DNA from: Capsicum annuum
Lineage: Eukaryota; Streptophyta; Magnoliopsida; Solanales; Solanaceae
Length of the DNA stretch: 64,000 bases
NCBI RefSeq assembly: GCF_002878395.1
Contig: NW_025892616.1
Span: forward strand, 62,001-126,000
Direction: 5' to 3'
Part shown: positions 11,401 to 22,820 of the stretch, one piece after another
Numbering within the stretch: the stretch's first letter is position 1
Layout: each line of letters starts with the position of its first letter
The notes under the pieces: model-generated
What the model was told of the DNA's origin: nothing
Database searches by the model: none
Seen by the model: only the letters and a program-made list of their open reading frames with translations
Translations under genes and position numbers: made by a program

Positions 11401-11790
11401 AGAAGAAAGTCAAATTTTAGTTGTTAGATTCCTACGAGAAGAGTTTTCAAGAGTTGAAAACTCAACTCACTTCTGCTCTAGTCTTGACTTTGCCAGATAG
11501 CACAAATGGGTTCCTAGTGTATTATCATGCTTCTATAGTTGGTCTTCATTGTGTATTATTATAGAGGGGTAAGTTCATATCCTATTTCTCTAGACAAATT
11601 AAACCCTATTAAAAGAATTATCCTACACATGATCTGGATTTGGCAACTGTTGTCTTTGCAAAAAAGATTTGGAGGCATTACCTTTATGGAGTTTGTTGTA
11701 TTATCCGAGCAAGGATAATGTAGTGGAGGATACCCTTAGTCGATTATATATGGGTAGTTTTTCTCATGTTAGGATGATAAGTAGGAGTTA
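11400..11790 (+). pseudogene. E RNase H remnant with internal deletion
   Basis: Text SFQELKTQLTSALVLTLPDS, then FLVYYHAS and [18 protein letters not shown], is the N-terminal part of gypsy RNase H. After HYLYGV the sequence jumps to [19 protein letters not shown], the end of the domain. About 100-130 bases usually encoding the middle (the DHKSLQYVF-type block) are missing. RNase H would remove the RNA strand after reverse transcription. The deletion joins the two halves in different frames. Confidence 0.8.
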
Positions 11791-11989
11791 GTTCATGAGG
11801 TTCATCAATATGCTAGATTGGGAGTTTAGTTGGTTGAAGCCAGAGATAGTATATAGGATCAGAATGGTTTGAAATCTTTGTTAGTTTCCAAAGTAAAAGA
11901 AAAGTAGGACATAGATCTTAGTTTGCAAGTTGATGGAGGCAAACAAGGATTAAAAGGTATAGGTTTTCTCCTAAGTGGAGATGGTGTGC

Positions 11990-12800
11990 TTCACTATCAT
12001 GAAAGATTGTGTGTTCCGCGTATTAATGGTTTAAGGAAACGTATTAGTTGAGATGCATGGTGCAGGATAATCTATCCACCCAGGAGCCACCAAGATATAT
12101 CAAGATTTATGGGAAATCTATAGGTAAAATCGTATGAAGAAAGATATTACAGAGTTTATGGCTAAGTTTTCAAATTATCAGCAGCTTAAGGTTGAACACC
12201 AAAGGCCTAGTGGTATACTTCAGGATTTTAGCATGCCCACTTGGAAGTGGGAGTTGGTGAACATAGATTTCATGCCAGGATTGCCTCGTACACATTGCCA
12301 GTATGACTCAATATGGGACATTCTAGATAGAATGACCAAGTCATGTCATTTATTGCTAGTTCATACTTTATATTCAGCTAAGGATTATGCTATAATCTAT
12401 CTTAAGGAGTTAGTGAATTTGCATGGGGTTCCATTTTATATTATTTCAGATAGAGGTTCTCAGTTTACCTCTCATTTTTGGAAGAATTTTTAGAAAGGTC
12501 TTGGTACCTAAGTTCATCTCAGTATAATTTTTCAATCTCAGATAGATGGTCAGGAAGAGAGGACCATTTAGACCTTAGAGGACATGCTGAGGGCTTATGT
12601 TATTGACTTTAAGGGTATTAGGGATGATCACTTGCCTTTTATTGAGTTTTCCTATAATAAAAGTTATCATTCTAGTATTCAGATGGTTCTCTTTGAAGCT
12701 CTCTATGAAAGGTGATGTAGATCTCCTATTGGTTGGTTTGAGGCAGGAGAGGCTACGGTAATAGGACCAGATTCAGTTTTTAAGGTGATGGAGAAAGCTT
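11990..12800 (+). pseudogene. E integrase remnant
   Basis: The open stretch 12134-12493 runs from MKKDITEFMAKFSNYQQLKV to SDRGSQFTSHFWKNF. The N-terminal zinc finger CPNC-type pair has become FSNY, so both Cys are lost. The catalytic DDE triad survives as residues: IDFMPGLPRT (first Asp), ISDRGSQF (second Asp) and EERTI after a frameshift (Glu, about 12557). It continues [20 protein letters not shown] and CRSPIGWFEAGEATVIGPDS. A stop after KNF and others abolish the product. Integrase would insert cDNA, giving the 5-bp TSDs seen here. Confidence 0.9.
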
Positions 12801-12802
12801 AG

Positions 12803-13320
12803 TTGATTCATGAAAGGCTAAAAATAGACCAAAGTTGTCAAAAATCGTATGCTAATGTGAGGAGAAGAGGCCTTGAGTTTGAGGCTGGTGACTTGGTTTA
12901 TTTAAAAATTTTGCCCATTAAAGTGGTGAAGAATTTTAGAAAAAAGGGGAAGCTTAGTCCCCGTTATGTTGGTACATATAGGATCTTAAGTCTTTTGGCA
13001 AGGTAGCGTATGAGTTAAAGCTGCCTTTAGATTTGGCATCAGTGCATCCTATGTTTCATATCTCCTTGCTAAAGAAATGCATTGGTGATTCATCTTCTAT
13101 GGTTTCTTTGGAGAGTGTGGATGTGAAATTAAGTCTCTCATATGAAGAAGTTCCAATTGAGATCCTTGACCATTAGGTTTGTAGGTTGAGGAATAAAGAA
13201 GTAGCCCTGGTTAAAGTTCTGTGGCAAAAACAATCCATTGAGAAAGCTACTTGGGAAGTAGAAGTAGATATGCTAGCCATGTATCCTCATCTTTTCCCCA
13301 TGAATTTAGGTTTATCTTGA
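12803..13320 (+). pseudogene. E integrase C-terminus and chromodomain remnant
   Basis: 12803-13006 reads MIHERLKIDQSCQKSYANVR, then FEAGDLVYLKILP and KGKLSPRYVGTYRILS, the GPY-type C-terminus of chromovirus integrase. A frameshift near 13005 leads to LASVHPMFHISLLKKCIGD and then a chromodomain-like tail, EVPIEILDH, RLRNKEVALVKVLWQKQSI and ATWEVEVDMLAMYPHLF, ending at a TGA at 13318. In chromoviruses this tail is thought to steer integration to heterochromatin. One stop replaces the Gln after ILDH. Confidence 0.88.
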
Positions 13321-13538
13321 GTTAATGGTTTCTCTCAAATTGAATCTCTCTTGTTTCCCATCTCATCTTTATAACAATCATCATGTCATTGCATGTATTT
13401 ATGAATTCAATTCTGTCCATGTATTATGTCTCAGACTTCATTGTTTTAATCATGTTTTAGTTCATAAGTATTCATTATACGACCCAGTTTCATTAGAATT
13501 CTTAGCCTAACCAGTTTTATTTAAGGAAGAATGATGTC
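13321..13538 (+). other. E 3' non-coding segment before the polypurine tract
   Basis: About 220 bases between the polyprotein stop and the PPT. An open stretch of 61 codons at 13325 is Cys/His/Leu-rich with no recognisable motif, and I treat it as chance. No other signal seen. Confidence 0.6.
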
Positions 13539-13550
13539 AAGAGGGATATA
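13539..13550 (+). other. E polypurine tract
   Basis: AAGAGGGATATA directly before the 3' LTR start at 13552. It corresponds to the aagggggagata tract in C (46607) and aagggagagata in D (22808). It would prime plus-strand cDNA synthesis. Confidence 0.75.
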
Positions 13551-13551
13551 T

Positions 13552-15828
13552 TTTAATACCCCAAGTTTTTATGTTCTAAACCTCCTAAGAAATAGCCCAT
13601 GAGGTTATTTTTCAAATACATTAAGCCTCATCTCAGTTCGAGGCCATGGCAAGAAGTAGTGGAGATTCTTACTTGAGAGCCTGGAAAGACTTTCATGGTT
13701 ACGCTCAAGGTAACAAGCCATTACCACTCATGATAAGTTATCACAAGTGAGTCGTAACCACTCTATGGAATCCTTTTGCCCTGAGAACAGTGACTACGAT
13801 ACCTCAACACGACTCGTAATCAGTGCCTATGAGTTATATAAAGAGACTCATAGTCAACCAGTATTAGTGGCCAAGAACCCACTCCAGTGGTTACATATCC
13901 AACATACGACTTGTAACCAGACCTTACGAGTCTTTTCATGGACTCTTATCTTGACCAGAGTGTGACCCAAGGCCTTAGCTTCTAACTACGACTCCATCCT
14001 ACAACTCATAATTAATCATGAATAGTAGTTAGGTGTAAAGTTGTATTCAAACCAAAATGTACCCATAATCCTAGAATCCCAGTATACGACTCAAACCATG
14101 AGTCCTAACTAATCGTTATGATTCTCAAGCTAAGTCGTAACTACTAGGGGTATGTTTTTCTATATGTATTTCTAAAAGACTTTATGTTTTTTTCAATCCC
14201 TTGAAAGCCAAACCCATGTCGTTTTGACTTCACAAGGTGTGTATAAAAGACCCTAAGAGCCCGAAATCACGACATAATCCTCAATTTCACCAAAGATAGT
14301 CAAGAAGGGCAGTTTTCATTTCTTTCTTAAGAAATTAGGGTTTCTCAAGAACAAGATCAATTTTAAGGATTTCCCCAAATCTTCTACTTTTAGGTATGTC
14401 AGGTATTCATCAATGGGTTCCTTTCACCCATTGAGCCCCGAAACACTCTTTTTGGTTCAAGTATGAATTTTACTCTAGTTATGATCAAGTTTAATGCAAA
14501 TTATAAAATTCATCCATGTTTCATCCAAAATTATGCTCTTGCATACTTGAAGTTCCAAAACCCCATGTCATCTTAATCAATACTATGTCAAATTCTCAAA
14601 TTATGCTTTAAACTATATAAACATGATATTTACCCAAGGATAACTCATTACCATGTTTATATTCATGAAATTTATCAGACTATTGAAATGTCTGATGTTT
14701 GGGTCTTTGAATTATGACTTTATTTTGGTGTTGGCAGGTTATGAACACCCGATACCTTTATGTTCATGATATCCTTAGATTAGGCATACACTATTAATTT
14801 TAAAATACCTTATGTGAGCAAATCAATTATCAGTGTATGTATCAATTAGAATTTCAGTGTCTTTCAGTTGGGCATAGGATTTAGAACCAAGAGAGAAGTG
14901 GGAGTTCAGCGCATCCTACTACCTATAAACTATGTGCCACCATAGGTTTAGGGGCCTCCCTCTCCAGAGAAAGTTTCCAATTGACCAATATGGGCTCAAT
15001 TTAGTCATCACTCTAGTTTAGATTCTACTTCAATGGAAATGATAGAACAACCTTCCTCAAATTAGGTCAGACGTTGGAACCCATGATAGGTCACATAGTT
15101 TTTGTTAGTTACATGATAGGTCCCACAATTTCTGTCAACAATCAGCTTATCTCAGTTTAGTTTTGCTTGACCAAGTATATAAATTTCAGTATTTATTCAG
15201 TTAGTTTTACAAATTATTTGAGTTATTCAAATCATGTCAGTATATACTATACTTGGTCTTGCATTCTTAGTTTTACATGTTTAGATTTCACATGTATTTT
15301 AGTAGTCCTCGCCTCACATACCGGATATTCAAAGTTACTGATTGCATACTTTTCTCTGTAATATGTTGTCTTATAACATAGGTTCAGCCATGCAGTTCAC
15401 AGAGCATCCTTAGACAGATTAGCATTCTCCCAGCAACAACAGTGGTGAGTCCTCATCCACGGAGGAAAATATTTTTATTGCAATCATTTACAATAGTTAC
15501 TTTTATGTTAGTCAGTCAGAGTTAGTTGGGGGCCTGTCCCATCAACTTCTGATGTTAGAGGCTTTCAAATATTCAGACAGTCAGTTTATCTTTTAGATGT
15601 TATTAATTATATTTCAGATATGTCATTTATATTCAGATTAATATTCTATTTTTCGATCATATTTCATCAGTTTATCTTCTGTACATGCTATTTTAATATC
15701 AATTTTTTTTGTGCTCTATATCAATTTTATTCAGTGCTCTCAACAGGTACCAGTACATGGGTTAACTTGGGGTTAATTATGGCCTTAAGCACCATGTTGC
15801 GACCAGGGGGTAGCTTAGGGTCATGACA
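13552..15828 (+). repeat. E 3' LTR (2277 bp)
   Basis: Starts tttaataccccaag, the decayed counterpart of TGTAATACCCTGAG at 6174, and ends gtcatgaca. It aligns with the 5' LTR through the U3 palindromes (13680-14150), the TATA box (14242) and the U5. It is about 150 bp shorter than the 5' copy because of scattered small deletions, for example around 14520-14560 and 14760. Confidence 0.92.
14242..14248 (+). promoter_or_regulatory. Putative TATA box of E 3' LTR
   Basis: TATAAAA in gtgtataaaagaccc, aligned with 6866 in the 5' LTR. It could in principle drive read-out transcription into J, but no transcript evidence exists here. Confidence 0.6.
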
Positions 15829-15833
15829 GGACT

Positions 15834-16640
15834 AGAGGCTTCAAGGAGTATTTCATCCTTTCTATTGAATTATACTTTGGAGAAAAAGTGTGCTTTAATT
15901 TGTGAGTGGGAATCTCCCCATTCTTTAGGGTGAAGTTTGAATTTTGAGTTGTTTTCTAGGTTTCTGAGAAAGTTTGAAAAAATTAAAAAAAAATTCTCTT
16001 TGTTTGTTTTTAGTTTTAACTATTGTTGTTAGTGGTACACTTCACCCACCCATTTATTTTTCTTTTCGATTCTTTTTTTAAGGGGGCACCTTTTTAACCC
16101 AATATCCCTTTTTTATTTTTAGGAGATACTTTATATAATTTTTGTGTATAAGAAATAAATGAGATATTCTTGATAGTTGATATGGTAATTACATGATACA
16201 AGTGGTCTTGAACGTAATAGCATGGTAATTCTGTGTGACTACATTGGTGTTGGCTTAATTCTAAATTAGTTATATTTCTTGGATTATACTTGAGTTGATC
16301 ATGTGCCAAGTGTGATATGGTAAATGCATCTCTATGAGTGAATATGGGTCAAGCTATCGTGTGGTGAGAGAACATATTTGATGATAGTTAGGTGACTTAT
16401 ATAATCTCTTCAATTGAGTAGTATGAATGGGTTTGCCAACATGGCGGAGTCAATTCTTGAGGATAGGATGCTTTGACATAGTATTCATAAGGTTTCTAAA
16501 GTATGTGACACGCTTGAGTATGAAGCTTGCAATTTGTGCAGTCATTATTATGGTAGCTTGAGTATCTTTCTTGGAGTAACAATATGGAGTCTTCCTTATT
16601 ATGGTTCTTAGCATAGATAGTTGTTCTATGATGAACAAGG
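15834..16640 (+). other. J 3' internal non-coding region
   Basis: AT-rich, no supported coding sequence, includes poly-A/poly-T runs near 15985 and 16070. The phrases aagggggcacctttttaacc and gatgaacaaggttttaag resemble the long 3' untranslated stretch of Athila/Tat-type elements. The minus-strand open stretches at 16094-16309 and 16450-16638 have no recognisable motif and I reject them as genes. Confidence 0.55.
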
Positions 16641-16654
16641 TTTTAAGTATGGGG
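16641..16654 (+). other. J polypurine-tract-like sequence
   Basis: ttttaagtatgggg immediately before a TGATTATC LTR start. The context gaacaaggttttaagta parallels gacaagcaaatgttctaag before the LTR of F at 18264. The tract is decayed by pyrimidines. Confidence 0.55.
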
Positions 16655-18095
16655 TGATTATCTTAGGTGGATTTATGCACCTAAGTATTGTTATCTAGCC
16701 TTAATTAACCTAGTTTTGAGGACTTCACGTGTGAGTGTGGATTTAATATTCATATTGTTAAGCATTTAATTTTTGAACTACATGTTTATATTTTTTAAGA
16801 TGTGTTCAAACAAAGTTTGGAGTCAGAACATGCACTTATAGTTTAGACAGAAATACTAGTGCTCTTAGCTTGAGCTATGTGTTGTGCTAGTTAGTCTTGT
16901 CAAATTCTATTATGTTTAAGCTCTAATTCGTGTTGTTTGATGATATAGGAAGACTTATGAGATACTAGAATCAATGATAAGATGATACACAAGATGATTT
17001 TGAAGTGGAAAAGCAAACACGAAGTGATGAACTTAAAGCGAAATCTATGGAGGAAATAGTGGCAAAATCTAGAAAATCTGAGTACGAAGGCATGCCATGC
17101 CCTCTAGCTTCCTAATAATGGCATGCATCACCCTTGGAAATAAACCAGAATGTCACATTCCAATGAACATCCCTAATAAGGGAGTGCCACACCATTATCT
17201 AGCCAATCCCTTATCATGGCACACCCATGTGTCGAAAACGTGCTTTGGCTTCCACTTATAAATAGGACACTCCTATTGTATTGTACTCACCTTGGATGAC
17301 CTTTGGGTTGGAATATACTAGAGGAGGGTTCTCTTAGGGTTTTTAATCTTTCCCTTAGTTTCCTTGTGGATTGTTCATATGAATTCTATTATTACGAGTC
17401 TTTGTAATTCCATAAGTGGCTAAACGCCCTCATGACACTCAATATTTTATATAAGTTGATTTATGTTATTTATCATTATTGGTTGTTCATATATCCTTGT
17501 ATTTATGATTCTATGGATTCACGATCCCTAGGATAAACTATTTCTATTGTGATATTGGAAGAAGGAGCGATAGATTAGAACATAGGATGTATAGAATAGG
17601 ATATTAATCATTTAAGTAATTGAAGTTATTAATTGGATTTAGGATAAAAATATACCTATTTCACCCTATATGGTTCATATACAGGAAGAAATTCCAATGC
17701 GTTTAACTTATTTCTTGCATCCTCGGTTAATGATATAGTTGTGAGACTAAGTTAGATAGATGATTGGAGGCTCAAATATGCATATTCATGTTATCAGTCT
17801 TGTAAAGAAACAACCAAGATAATTATCTAAACAAACGAAGTTGGATAGCTAAGCTGGATTATTTGTAGTGCCTTAGCCCTGGGCTTCTCCATATTATTTT
17901 TCAAGTGATTTGCATTCCCACACCATTTATGTTTACTTTTAGCTTTGAATTTCCAAAACATTATTGGTTACTTTCACACTTGTTTAATAGTAGTAGTAAA
18001 ACTAGAATTAAGTCCCTGAGGGATCAATACTTGGCTTTTAAAGGCTAGTTTACTACTTGTAAGACCACATACACTTGTGTGTGCTCTTGGGCACA
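16655..18095 (+). repeat. J 3' LTR (about 1440 bp, Athila-like)
   Basis: Starts TGATTATCTTAGGTGG and ends near gggcaca (18095). Near the end the text aagtccctgagggatcaata and acacttgtgtgtgctcttgg is the typical close of Athila LTRs as I know them. U3 holds modules with gcatgcc/ggcatgc and the palindrome ccctaataaggg (17060-17230), just upstream of a TATA box at 17257. No partner LTR is in view, so the ends are approximate (plus or minus about 10 bp). Confidence 0.65.
17257..17264 (+). promoter_or_regulatory. Putative TATA box of J LTR
   Basis: TATAAATA in ccacttataaataggacac, a close match to the plant TATA consensus, about 30 bp past the last U3 module (tcatggcacaccc). Confidence 0.65.
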
Positions 18096-18263
18096 ATTTA
18101 ATGCCAAGAATGGATTCCTGTGGTTGATTAGTAAATGTCATGCTCACCTCATAAATTGCTATATTGAGGTTGAAAATGTTGTTCTATCCCTTGATACTCC
18201 ACTATGTACATAATTCCATTTTATTTTGTTTCTTGAGGACAAGCAAATGTTCTAAGTTGAGGG
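18096..18263 (+). other. F internal 3' end with polypurine tract
   Basis: Non-coding. It ends cttgaggacaagcaaatgtt then ctaagttgaggg (PPT about 18251-18263) before the LTR TG at 18264. The first five bases (attta) are the right-hand flank of the J insertion. Confidence 0.6.
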
Positions 18264-19431
18264 TGTTTCTTTGCTAGATTTACGGTGGCACATTTGAGGT
18301 TTTTGGCTGGGAATAATTGAAAGTTATTAAGTAACATTTATTGTGTTTAATATAATTTTACTTTGTTCTGCAGAAGAAGGAAATTCTTGAGAAAACCAAA
18401 GAAAATTAGCAAAAAAGTATGTTGACGACTTGAGTTGACAGACTGTCAATATGTTAAAGAGTCATCATTACTATCATTAACTAAAAGAAGTTTCAAAAAC
18501 TGCTAAAGACTTTAGTTGATGTGCTATCAACTAGTTGACCAGCCTTCAACTTTAATTGTTACCTAAAGTACTATGTTATTTAATGGGACCCTTCTGAAAC
18601 TCCAGTTGATGAGTCGTCAACTAGTTAGCGAGCCATCAATATTTCCCTTCAACTGTGAGCGAGAAAATGTGATATTTAATTTTGAATTTTTATCCTTTTC
18701 TACTATAAATAGTATCTTTTTGGGTTTCCTCATCATCTTTGGGCTACTTTTTTTAGACAGTATTTTAGAGAGAAAAAGTGAAGTTTTAAATTTAGCTTTG
18801 TCATTCTTTAAGAAAATATCAAACTTTGAAAGAAAATTGAAGTTTCATTCCATATTTTGTAAGCATAAATTTTTAACCTATGGGTTAATTTGCTTGAAAT
18901 ATGTTTTTATTACAGTAACTTGGGTTATCAATGAGGATGTGGACATGTTAACTCTTCTTCTAATGGTCAATACTTTAACTAGGTTGACTAACTAAAAATG
19001 AAATCAAATTCCAATGTAAATTTATTTATGTTAGAAAGAATTAATTGACTAACCACCTAATTTAGGTTGCGAAATACTCAAGTGATTATTAGGACCGATA
19101 ACGTTATATTTCCCAATGTCTTGAGGATCGTACTAAAAAATTGATACATAATTGCAATATAAGCCATAGTAAACACAAACTTAGTTCAAATTCACTACTG
19201 ATTTATATCTCTGCTATTTAATATTGTTTTCTAGAAACAATTGAAATACTATTTCACATTACAACAAAAACTCTCATTTTAAAGAAATTGTCAACTCTAA
19301 GTCATTTAAACCACAAATATCTTGATTAATATTTTAATACATTTGGGATTTGACCATAACCACTATTGGGTTATATATTTGACAACAACCACTTATGCTT
19401 CTTTAATGGGAGTTGTAGTTCAGGCGTATCA
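18264..19431 (+). repeat. F 3' LTR (1168 bp)
   Basis: Starts TGTTTCTTTGC and ends GGCGTATCA. Three modules at about 18423, 18513 and 18603, spaced 90 bp, contain ttgacagactgtcaa, agttgatgtgctatcaact and agttgatgagtcgtcaact respectively, each a short inverted repeat. A TATA box is at 18704. A 140-codon open stretch (18573-18995) crosses U3 and R and is Phe/Leu-rich without motif; I do not call it a gene. Confidence 0.75.
18704..18711 (+). promoter_or_regulatory. Putative TATA box of F LTR
   Basis: TATAAATA in tactataaatagtatc, about 65 bp after the third palindromic module. Aligns with 61436 in the LTR of G. Confidence 0.6.
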
Positions 19432-20560
19432 ATTAGCTACACTCTTGCTAAGCCTCTATTAATTATAGGAAGAGAGTAGTCCTATTCCAGTTTCCAAATG
19501 TATCTGTTCTAGAGCGGAAGAGTAGTATTTCAATGCCAATGGGTTGATTAGTCTCTTGCCATAAAGCTAGAAATATAATTTCCAAAGGGTGTATCTATCA
19601 TCTTGTCTAGGTTAAGGATTCAAAATACAAAAGCCTAACTTTTGTGTTAGTTTTAGTGTCAAATGAGTTCCAGAGGTGTTCCTAGAAGATTTACCTGGAT
19701 TTTCTTCCCAATGAGAAATTGAATTCTGAATAGATCTTATTTTAGATACCCATCCTATTTCAGTTCCACCATTCAAAATAGTTTTAGCTGAGCTTAAAGA
19801 GTTGAAGAAAAATTAAAGGACCTAAATAAGGGATTTATTAGAGCCAACGTCTCTTCACAGGGCACTTCAGTTCTTTTGTAAGAAAGATGTATTTTTCTAA
19901 ATGTGCATAGACTACCATCTGTTGAACATGGCCACAATAAAAAATAAGTATCCCATTTGTAAGATTGATGACTTGTTTGAACAATATCAGTGTGCAAATT
20001 ATTTCTATAAGATAGACCTAAGATCAGGCTCTTATCAAGTTAGAGTTAGAGATTTTGACATTTTGAAGACAACCTATGACACCTGATATGGTCACTTTGT
20101 ATTTGTTGTTATGTTTTTCGGACTATAGAATATTCTTACTGCTTTTATGGACCTGATGAGCAAGGTGATCAAGTAGTATTTGGATATGATCAACATTTTT
20201 TAATAGATGACAAGCTCATTTATTCTAAGAGTGAGGATGAAGGCACAAATCATTCGAGAACTGTCTTACAGATTGTTAAAGTTCATCAGTTATTTGCCAA
20301 ATTCATCAAGTGTGAATTTTGGTTTAAATGAATAATATTTTTAGGGTATATTATTTTTGGTGAAGGCAGTTTGGTTGATCCTCAAAATACAATAGTAGTG
20401 AAGAATTGTCCTACAATCATGTCTCCAACAGATTTGAGGAGTTTCTGGGCTTAACCAATTACTATAGATTTTTTTAAGGGATATTCCTCCATTTCCTATC
20501 CCATCTCTTGATTGACTTAGAAATAAGTGAAATTTTAATGGGTTGATTATTTTGAGAGGA
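19432..20560 (+). pseudogene. D protease tail and reverse transcriptase remnant
   Basis: Starts in the post-protease linker (aggaagagagtagtcctatt). RT blocks in order are IVLAELKELKKN (about 19780), then after a frameshift [20 protein letters not shown] at 19901, [20 protein letters not shown] and [20 protein letters not shown] to 20086. The catalytic block reads LIDDKLIYS (about 20198-20224), with both Asp kept but Phe before Ile replaced by Leu. Multiple frameshifts and stops; no functional product. Confidence 0.86.
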
Positions 20561-20995
20561 GTTTTTAGGAGCTAAAGAATCCACTCACCCCTACTCCAGG
20601 TTTAACTTTACTCGAGGGCTCAAATGGTTTTGTTGTCTATTGTGATTATTCGAGGGTTGGACTTTGTTATGTGCTGATGCAGCTGGATAAAGTTACGACA
20701 TATGCCTCTCGACATCTCAAGACTCATTAGAATAACTACTCAACTCATGATTTTGAGTTGGCGTAAGTTGTTTTTACCTTAAAGATTTAGAGGAATTACC
20801 TCTATGGGGTTCATGCTGACTTGTTCATCGGTTACAAAAGTTTTAGTATGTGCTAAGCCAAAATGATCTAAATCTCAACCAAAGGAGGTGATTAGAATTA
20901 TTGAGAGATTATGTTATGAATGTTTTATACAATCCTAGAAAAGCCAATGTGGCGGCTGATGCCCTTAGCAGACTATCTAAGGAAATTATAGCTGA
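20560..20995 (+). pseudogene. D RNase H remnant
   Basis: Frames shift repeatedly. Recognisable pieces are FEGWTLLCADAA around 20650, LSQNDLNLNQRR around 20855 and LELLRDYVMNVLYNPRKANV then AADALSRLSKEI to about 20990. The final ADALSRL block is the classic end of gypsy RNase H. The DxK-type middle is degraded. Confidence 0.78.
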
Positions 20996-21990
20996 TATAG
21001 AATATGAGAAAAAAAGAGCTAGCTCGCGAGGTTTATAGATTGGAAAAATGTAGAGTTTTATTAGTAGACCCAGTCAAAGGTAGTATTTTGTTGAAAAATG
21101 GTTCAAAATCCTCTTTGGTAGCCAAGGATAAAGAAAATCAAGTTCGTAATACTATTTTACTTAGATTGAAAGCAGCGGTCCAGAGTCAGAAGGTTAATGT
21201 TTTCTCTCAAGGGGAAGATGGTATTCTTCGCTATCAAAGTAGACTTTATGTTCTCTATGAAGATGATTTGAGATAGCAGATTCTAGTAGTGGCTCAAGGA
21301 TCATGGTATTATATTCACCAAGGAGCCTCTAAGATGTACCTTTATTTATGAGAGGTTTATTAATGGAATGGTGTGAAGAAAGATATCGTGAAATTTATGG
21401 CTAGGCACCCAAATTGCCAACATTTTAAGGTTTAGCACCAGAGACTTGGTGGAATAATTTTGGACATCAATATTCCTACGGAAGGAAGTGAACATTGACT
21501 TTATTATAGTGTTGTCTCGCACTCATCAACAACTTGATTCCACTTTGGTTATTATGGATCAAATAACTAAGTTAGGCCATTTTATTCCTGTTAAAACTTT
21601 AGATGTAGCTAAGGACTATGCTAAAATCTACTAGAGAGAGTTGGTGAAATTGCATGGAGTCCCATTAACTATTATTTCAGATAGAGCTACTTAGTTTACT
21701 TCTCTATTTTGGAAGGCTTTTCAGGAAAGTCTTGGTACTGAAGTTCATCTTAGTACAACTTTACATCAATAGATTGATGGTCAGGTAGAGAGGACTAATA
21801 AGACCTTAGATGGTATTTTGAGAGAGTGCGCAATCAATTTCAAGGGTAGTTAGGATACTCATCTTTATTCGATCGAGTTTGCATAAAATGACAGCTATTA
21901 GCCACTTTATTAAAGGAAGTGTAGGTCTCCTATTAGTTGGTTTGGGTTTGGTGAAGCTACATTAATAGGGCCAAACTGAGTCCATGACGC
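20996..21990 (+). pseudogene. D integrase remnant
   Basis: The spacer 21004-21276 (MRKKELAREVYRLEKCRVLL through LYVLYEDDLR) leads into the zinc-finger region: HQGASKMYLYL and FMARHPNCQHFKV, where one Cys survives. The core gives NIDFIIVLSRTHQQ, then DQITKLGHFIPVKTLDVAKD, LHGVPLTIISDRAT and VERTNKTLDGILRECAINFK, so all three DDE residues can be located, though SDRG is SDRA. A stop follows SDRAT. It continues CRSPISWFGFGEATLIGPN. Confidence 0.86.
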
Positions 21991-22522
21991 TATGGAGAAT
22001 GTTCAACTTACTAGAGAAAGGCTGAGAATGGCTTAAAGTCACTATAAGTGCGACGCAGATGTGAGGGGAAGGGAGCTTGATTTTGTTGGTGAATTTGTCA
22101 AGTTGAAAATTTCACCTGTGAAGGTGATAAAGAGATTTGCAAAATAGGGAAAAATCATTCTTTTCTTTATTAGTCCTTATGAGTTTGTAGGTCATTTTTG
22201 CAAAGATGTCTATAAGCTAGATTTGCTAGCATACATAGCAGCAGTTCATCCAGTCTTCCATGTTTATTTCCTAAAGAAGTGCATAGGTGATCCTACATTA
22301 GTTGTGGCCTTAGAAATTGTGGATGTAAAATATAGTCTCTCTTACAAAGAAGTTTCTATAGAAATCCTCAACCATCAAGTTCATAGGTTAAGGAATAAAA
22401 AGGTTGCTTTAGTGAAGGTTCTTTGGTGACATCAGCCAATTATAGGAGCTACTTGGGAAGAAAAAGTAGATTAGATAACCAAGTACCCCTACCTCTTCCA
22501 TTTAAAATCTATCCCAACATGA
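21990..22522 (+). pseudogene. D integrase C-terminus and chromodomain remnant
   Basis: Reads RERLRMA, then FVKLKISPVKVIKRFAK. From 22223 it is open: MLAYIAAVHPVFHVYFLKKC, IGDPTLVVALEIVDVKYSLS and YKEVSIEILNHQVHRLRNKK with VALVKVLW, then a TGA where Arg or Trp is expected, then ATWEEKVD and TKYPYLFHLKSIPT to a TGA at 22520. Same chromodomain tail as in E, B, C and I. Confidence 0.86.
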
Positions 22523-22820
22523 GGTAATAGTTTCCCCTTAATTAATTAATTCTTTCTAATTCATTTCTCCCAATTAGTCTCGATTACAACATGCATCCAA
22601 GAGTCTACTTCAGTCCATGTTTTAATTACTAACTGAGAGCCCTGTTAGTGTTTAGCTCTTACAAACTCATCTTAAGAATCAAAGGTATAAATCGTGTAAT
22701 AGGGTTCTATAATAATAGTAGAAGTGGTAAAGAAAATTCTAGAAATTTAGCTCTTTTCCCCTAATCTACCAGCTCATGTCAATTTCAATTTATGGACAAA
22801 TTAACCTAAGGGAGAGATAT
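22523..22820 (+). other. D 3' non-coding segment with polypurine tract (22808-22819)
   Basis: Non-coding. The tract aagggagagata directly precedes the LTR TG at 22821. Nothing else recognised. Confidence 0.72.

Larger units (their letters stand above)
6174..15828 (+). mobile_element. Element E: complete Ty3/gypsy chromovirus, plus strand
   Basis: Both LTRs, a primer-binding site, gag, protease, RT, RNase H, integrase, a C-terminal chromodomain-like segment and a polypurine tract are present in canonical order. The 5-bp flanks match at four of five positions. Total length is 9655 bp. All coding parts carry stops or frameshifts, so it is non-functional. Gag-to-chromodomain organisation places it with chromoviruses, most like Tekay/Del. 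The LTRs differ at roughly one base in five or six over the first 150 aligned bases (hand count), so it is old. It splits element J. Confidence 0.93.
15829..18095 (+). mobile_element. Element J, second part (3' internal region and 3' LTR)
   Basis: Resumes after E with ggact (right TSD copy). It contains about 0.8 kb of non-coding 3' internal sequence, a PPT-like tract at 16641 and an Athila-like LTR ending near 18095. Right of it 18096-18263 reads as the last internal bases of F, so J lies inside F close to the polypurine tract of F. Confidence 0.7.
18096..19431 (+). mobile_element. Element F: 3' end only (Tat/Athila-like)
   Basis: 168 bases of internal region followed by a 1168-bp 3' LTR. 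It truncates D, whose coding text starts abruptly at 19432. The LTR shares order and wording with the 5' LTR of G (60870-62411): a start phrase ending cacatttgagg / cacattgagg, a 90-bp palindromic array, a tataaata box, and an ending with gacaacaaccact. The rest of F lies left of the window, interrupted by J. Confidence 0.72.

Noticed and set aside
18573..18995. 140-codon plus-strand open stretch
   Set aside because: Lies within the F LTR across U3 palindromes and the TATA box; Phe/Leu-rich low-complexity composition and no domain.
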